Part shown: positions 5,667-8,508 of the stretch, in pieces
Position numbering within the stretch: position 1 is the stretch's first letter
Layout: each line of letters begins with the position of its first letter
Assembly (NCBI GenBank): GCA_019116915.1
Contig: DXAS01000187.1
Location: 1-8,508 of the forward strand
DNA: 8,508 bases
DNA from: Flavonifractor avicola
GTDB taxonomy: Bacteria > Bacillota > Clostridia > Oscillospirales > Oscillospiraceae
Direction: 5' to 3'
Notes under the pieces: model-generated
What the model saw: the letters and a program-made list of their open reading frames with translations, nothing else
Told to the model about the DNA's origin: nothing
Databases searched by the model: none
Made by a program: the position numbers and the translations under genes

Positions 5667-5993
5667 ATGCTGGAACGCCAGATCAAGCCGGAGGGCGGCA
5701 TGGTATACTGCGACCTGGGCAAGCTGTGCCCGGAGGCCGGTCAGATCATCGACTGTGCCCTGACCCTGACCCAGGTGCTGCCGGAGCGGCGGGTGGCCCT
5801 GGCGGCGGAACTGATGGACGGGGATACCTGTCTGGGGGCCCGGCTGTTCACCATCCCGCCCCACCATGAACCGGCCGCCGCCGATCTCAGACTCACCGGC
5901 CTGCGCTTCTACCTGCCCGAAGGGACCGACCGTCCACTCACTCTGCGGGCCGACGCCCACTATATGGACCGAAACGAGCGCTGTCTGCTTTAA
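5667..5993 (+). CDS. hypothetical protein, 108 residues, probably beta-rich
   Basis: I do not recognise a named family. A clear RBS (AGGGGG, 5654-5659) sits 7 nt before the ATG, codon use matches the neighbouring genes, and the reading frame ends 4 nt before the operon terminator, so it is likely a real gene. It has no signal peptide and no membrane segment. The pattern of alternating hydrophobic stretches (ALTLTQVL 31-38, RRVALAAELM 41-50, ARLFTIPPHH 58-67, LRLTGLRFYLPE 74-85, LTLRADAHYMD 91-101) suggests a small beta-sandwich. Five cysteines (15, 21, 30, 55, 106) are present without a classic metal-binding spacing. The strand order, with a TIPxH segment, an RFYLPE-like segment and a terminal AHYMD, loosely recalls beta-strand modules in uncharacterised clostridial proteins; that is memory, not a search result. 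It is co-directional with proBA and probably partly co-transcribed, but a role in proline metabolism is not implied by the sequence. Confidence 0.75.
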   Translation: MLERQIKPEGGMVYCDLGKLCPEAGQIIDCALTLTQVLPERRVALAAELMDGDTCLGARLFTIPPHHEPAAADLRLTGLRFYLPEGTDRPLTLRADAHYMDRNERCLL

Positions 5994-5997
5994 ACAT

Positions 5998-6037
5998 ACA
6001 GGGGCCGCTGCCAATGGCAGCGGCCCCTGTGCTTTTT
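5998..6037 (+). terminator. intrinsic terminator of the proB-proA-orf unit, also serving the converging gene
   Basis: A perfect 15-bp GC-rich stem (5998-6012 with 6016-6030, AAT loop) is followed by GC and TTTTT (6033-6037), a strong rho-independent terminator on the plus strand. It begins 4 nt after the small gene's stop. The stop codon of the minus-strand methyltransferase gene lies inside the T-run (6036-6038). Read on the minus strand the stem is followed by ATGTTTAAAG, a weaker tail, so it may work in both directions. Confidence 0.92.
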
Positions 6038-7241
6038 ATTGTTCGTCCATGACCTGGAAGATGTAAAATTTCAGATAGAGGGACTGATCCGCCCCCCACA
6101 GCACCGGGTGGTCGGCAGCCTGGGTACGGTACTCCACCTGCCGCAGGCGGCGGTGAGCGTCCCGGGCGGCCTCCCCGATGGTCTTGGCCAGCAGCTCGGG
6201 GGTCATGAAGTGGGAGCAGGAACAGGTGGCCAGATAGCCTCCGTTTTTCACCAGCTTGATGCCCCTCAGGTTAATCTCCCGGTAGCCGGTGACTGCCTTC
6301 TTGACGGAGGCCCGGGACTTGGTAAAGGCAGGCGGGTCCAGGATCACCAAGTCAAATTTTTCGCCCTTTCTTTCGAGCTCAGGCAGCAATTCAAACACAT
6401 CATGGCACTCAAATCGCACCCGGTCGCTCATGCCGTTGAGTTCTGCGTTGCGGGTGGCCTGATCCACACCCAGCTGGGAGGCGTCCACACCCAGTACCTC
6501 TCTGGCGCCGCCCTTGGCGGCGTTGAGGGCGAAGGCGCCTGTGTGGGTGAAGCAGTCCAGCACCCGGCCACCTCTGGCCAGAGGCTGAATGGCCAGCCGG
6601 TTGTACTTCTGGTCCAGGAAGAAGCCGGTTTTCTGGCCCTCGGCTACATCCACCTGGTACCGGACCCCGTTTTCCACAATTTCCACCACCGGGTCGAAGG
6701 GTTCGGACAGGAAGCCCTTCACCCGCTCCATGCCCTCCTTCAGACGGACCTTGGCATCGCTGCGCTCGTAGATGCCCCGGATAGTGATGCCGTCCTCGGC
6801 CAGAATATCCACAAGCAGCTTCAAAATGGTGGATTTCATCCGGTCAATGCCCAGGGCCAGGGATTCCACCACCAGTACGTCGGAGAACTTATCCACCACC
6901 AGGCCGGGCAGGAAGTCGGCCTCACCGAAAATGATGCGGCAGGAGGAGGTGTCCACCGTGTCTTTGCGGTACTGCCAGGCAGCGCGCACCCGCATCTCCA
7001 GAAAAGCCTCGTCAATAACGGTGTCCGCTTTCCGGGACAGCGCTCGCACCGTGATGGTGGAGGCCCGGTTGAGGAAGCCCACCCCCAGAGGGTAGCCGTT
7101 GTAGTCCTCGATGCGGATCACATCGCCGTCGGCGGGCTGACCCACGATCTCACCGATCTCATTGTCATAGATCCAGGGGCCGCCGGCCTTGAAGGAGCGG
7201 CCCTCTCCCCGCTTCAGGCGGATAGCAGGCATATCAGCCAT
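6036..7241 (-). CDS. rlmI: class I SAM-dependent 23S rRNA (cytosine-C5)-methyltransferase, RlmI/YwbD type
   Basis: The E. coli RlmI homologue methylates C1962 of 23S rRNA; the exact target here is inferred. Numbering from the ATG at 7241 (401 residues), the N-terminal part to about residue 70 (IRLKRGEGRSFKAGGPWIY, then a DVIRIED strand) fits a PUA RNA-binding domain. A middle RlmI-like segment includes GEADFLPGLVVDKF (106-119) and GQKTGFFLDQ (202-211). The Rossmann methyltransferase domain has VLDCFTHTGAFAL (227-239, SAM loop), GVDAS (251-255), DPPAF (302-306) and TCSCSHFM (339-346), which holds the catalytic cysteine. The frame extends two codons upstream to a TTG at 7247, but that lies only 3 nt from the RBS (GAGAGG, 7251-7256), while the ATG is 9 nt away, so the ATG is preferred. 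It follows nrdD on the same strand, separated by a GC hairpin. I see no convincing promoter in the 78-nt gap, so it may depend on read-through or a promoter inside nrdD. Confidence 0.92.
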   Translation of the reverse strand: MADMPAIRLKRGEGRSFKAGGPWIYDNEIGEIVGQPADGDVIRIEDYNGYPLGVGFLNRASTITVRALSRKADTVIDEAFLEMRVRAAWQYRKDTVDTSSCRIIFGEADFLPGLVVDKFSDVLVVESLALGIDRMKSTILKLLVDILAEDGITIRGIYERSDAKVRLKEGMERVKGFLSEPFDPVVEIVENGVRYQVDVAEGQKTGFFLDQKYNRLAIQPLARGGRVLDCFTHTGAFALNAAKGGAREVLGVDASQLGVDQATRNAELNGMSDRVRFECHDVFELLPELERKGEKFDLVILDPPAFTKSRASVKKAVTGYREINLRGIKLVKNGGYLATCSCSHFMTPELLAKTIGEAARDAHRRLRQVEYRTQAADHPVLWGADQSLYLKFYIFQVMDEQ

Positions 7242-7267
7242 ACACAAAATCCTCTCTATATCAAAAT

Positions 7268-7290
7268 GGGGCGGGGCAGAGCCCCGCCCC
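7268..7290 (-). terminator. GC-rich hairpin between nrdD and the rRNA methyltransferase gene (probable terminator or attenuating stem)
   Basis: A perfect 10-bp stem of GGGGCGGGGC and its complement (7268-7277 and 7281-7290) has an AGA triloop. On the minus strand, downstream of the nrdD stop, it is followed by ATTTTGATA, a short four-U tail, so termination may be partial. On the plus strand it is followed by TATGTTTTT (T-run 7295-7299), a better tail, but no plus-strand gene reads into it. It ends 26 nt before the methyltransferase ATG. Confidence 0.65.
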
Positions 7291-7319
7291 TATGTTTTTC
7301 CTTCTCAGCCGCGGTCAGG

Positions 7320-8508
7320 TTACACGCCGTGCTTCACCCGGTCGTGCTCCTCAGCCCGCTTGGCGTTGTTGAAGCGGTCCAGGGTGCCCACCAGGTAGCC
7401 GGTGATGCGGCGGATGCGCTCAAAGGGCACGCCGTCGGCCTCGGTGCGGCCGCAGCCGGGGCAGCGATCCCCGATGATGCCGGAGAAGCCGCACACCGGG
7501 TCCCGGTCCACCGGATGGTTGACCGAGCCGTAGCCGATGCCGCTCTCCTTCATGCAGCGGATGACCTTCTCAAAGGCCTCCAGGTTGTCGGTGGGATCAC
7601 CGTCCATCTCAATGTAGCTGATGTGTCCGGCATTGGTGAGGGCGTGGTAGGGCGCCTCGATCTTGATCTTGTCGTAGGCGGAGATGGGGTAATACACCGG
7701 CACATGGAAAGAGTTGGTGTAGTAATCCCGGTCGGTGATGCCCTCCATGACCCCGAAGCGGGCCTTGTCCATCCGGACAAAGCGGCCGGACAGTCCCTCG
7801 GCGGGGGTGGCCAGCAGGGAGAAGTTGAGGCCCCGCTTTTCGCTCTCGGCGTCCATCCGGGCCCGCATATGGGAGATGATCTCCATGCCCAGCACCCGGG
7901 CCTTCTCACTCTCGCCGTGGTGGACGCCGATGAGGGCCTTCAAAGTCTCGGCAAGGCCAATGAAGCCCACGGACAGAGTGCCGTGCTTCAGGACCTCCCG
8001 CACCTCGTCGTTCCAGTCCAGCTTCTCGCTGTCCAGCCACACCCCCTGGCCCATGAGGAAGGGGAAATTGTAGACGTGCTTGCGGCACTGGATCTCAAAC
8101 CGCTCCAGCAGCTGGTCCACGCACAGGTCCATCATCCGGTCCAGAGACTCGAAGAAGGTGTTAAGGTCCCCCCGGGCTTTGATGGCCAGCCGGGGCAGGT
8201 TGATGGTGGTAAAGGACAGGTTGCCCCGACCGTTGCAGATTTCCCGCTCAGGGTCGTATACATTGCCTATGACCCGGGTGCGGCAGCCCATGTAGGCGAT
8301 CTCGGTCTCGGGATGGCCGGGCTTGTAGTACTGCAGGTTGAAGGGGGCGTCAAGGAAGGAGAAATTGGGGAACAGCCGCTTGGCGGAGCACCGCATAGCC
8401 AGCTGGAACAGGTCGTAGTTGGGCTCGCCGGGGTTGTAGTTGACGCCCTCCTTCACCCGGAAGATCTGGATGGGGAAAATGGGGGTCTCGCCGCCGCCCA
8501 GGCCGGCC
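7320..8508 (-). CDS. nrdD: anaerobic (class III) ribonucleoside-triphosphate reductase, C-terminal 395 residues
   Basis: NrdD reduces ribonucleoside triphosphates to deoxyribonucleotides under anoxic conditions with a glycyl radical installed by the radical-SAM activase NrdG. The frame is open to the right edge, so the start and the N-terminal ATP-cone/regulatory part are outside; full proteins are about 700-780 residues. The GTG at 8456 is internal, because the frame before it reads GGGETPIFPIQIFR, typical NrdD sequence. Visible features are YMGCRTRV, whose Cys (codon 8283-8285) fits the thiyl-radical cysteine; GLAETLKALIG; a C-terminal zinc-site region with cysteines at codons 7491, 7461 and 7452; and RITGYLVGTLDRFN, whose Gly (codon 7398-7400, 26 residues from the end) is the expected radical site. 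The usual first CxxC cysteine reads Asp (DPVC). nrdG is not between nrdD and the next gene, so it must lie elsewhere. Confidence 0.97.
   Translation of the reverse strand, partial: AGLGGGETPIFPIQIFRVKEGVNYNPGEPNYDLFQLAMRCSAKRLFPNFSFLDAPFNLQYYKPGHPETEIAYMGCRTRVIGNVYDPEREICNGRGNLSFTTINLPRLAIKARGDLNTFFESLDRMMDLCVDQLLERFEIQCRKHVYNFPFLMGQGVWLDSEKLDWNDEVREVLKHGTLSVGFIGLAETLKALIGVHHGESEKARVLGMEIISHMRARMDAESEKRGLNFSLLATPAEGLSGRFVRMDKARFGVMEGITDRDYYTNSFHVPVYYPISAYDKIKIEAPYHALTNAGHISYIEMDGDPTDNLEAFEKVIRCMKESGIGYGSVNHPVDRDPVCGFSGIIGDRCPGCGRTEADGVPFERIRRITGYLVGTLDRFNNAKRAEEHDRVKHGV

Noticed and set aside
4896..6014. Minus-strand open frame of 372 codons opposite proA and the small gene
   Set aside because: It crosses two genes, the 13-bp hairpin and part of the terminator, has no RBS or domain, and shows the same antisense composition artefact.
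7242..7247. TTG at 7247 as start of the rRNA methyltransferase
   Set aside because: It is only 3 nt from the GAGAGG ribosome binding site, while the in-frame ATG at 7241 is at 9 nt.
8454..8456. GTG at 8456 as the start of nrdD
   Set aside because: The frame upstream remains open to the window edge and encodes conserved NrdD sequence (GGGETPIFPIQIF), so the GTG is an internal valine.
1..8508. A previously undescribed multi-gene system (defence, mobile, biosynthetic)
   Set aside because: Apart from the 108-residue gene, every gene belongs to a well-known housekeeping family. There are no transposases, integrases, repeat arrays, attachment sites or toxin-antitoxin-like pairs, and base composition is even across the genes.

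Overview
The window is a compact, high-GC bacterial chromosome segment made almost entirely of housekeeping genes. Strong AGGAGG-type ribosome binding sites, sigma-A-like promoters, an oxygen-sensitive class III ribonucleotide reductase (NrdD), a short ProB without a PUA domain, and strong G/C preference at third codon positions together suggest an anaerobic high-GC member of the Clostridia, such as a gut Oscillospiraceae relative (Flavonifractor/Intestinimonas-like). The taxonomic placement is inference from style, not from a marker gene.

Layout. Positions 1-3284, minus strand: an operon read right to left as trmL (tRNA 2'-O-methyltransferase), pgk, tpiA and gpmI, the last cut by the window edge. 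A good promoter (TTGAAA, 17 bp, TACAAT) lies just upstream of trmL, and the trmL stop overlaps the pgk start as ATGA. Three consecutive steps of lower glycolysis are therefore probably led by a tRNA-modification gene and partly translationally coupled to it. The pgk-tpiA gap (1402-1524) is GC-rich and holds three adjacent inverted repeats. Positions 3297-3470 are a divergent promoter region with an AT-rich centre and a perfect 10-bp palindrome.

Positions 3478-5993, plus strand: proB (glutamate 5-kinase) and proA (gamma-glutamyl phosphate reductase), the first two committed steps from glutamate to proline, then a perfect 13-bp hairpin and a 108-residue gene of unknown function. This unit ends at a strong intrinsic terminator (5998-6037), which also sits at the 3' end of the converging minus-strand gene.

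Positions 6036-8508, minus strand: nrdD (C-terminal half, running off the right edge), a GC hairpin, and an RlmI-type 23S rRNA cytosine methyltransferase.

I found no mobile element, CRISPR array, tRNA, rRNA, phage gene or defence system, and no clear candidate for a new multi-gene system. The points most worth a second look are the trmL-pgk coupling, a roughly 24-residue insertion in Pgk, the structured pgk-tpiA spacer, the hairpin before the unknown gene, that gene itself, and two start codons (proB, rlmI) where the RBS position argues against the longest reading frame.
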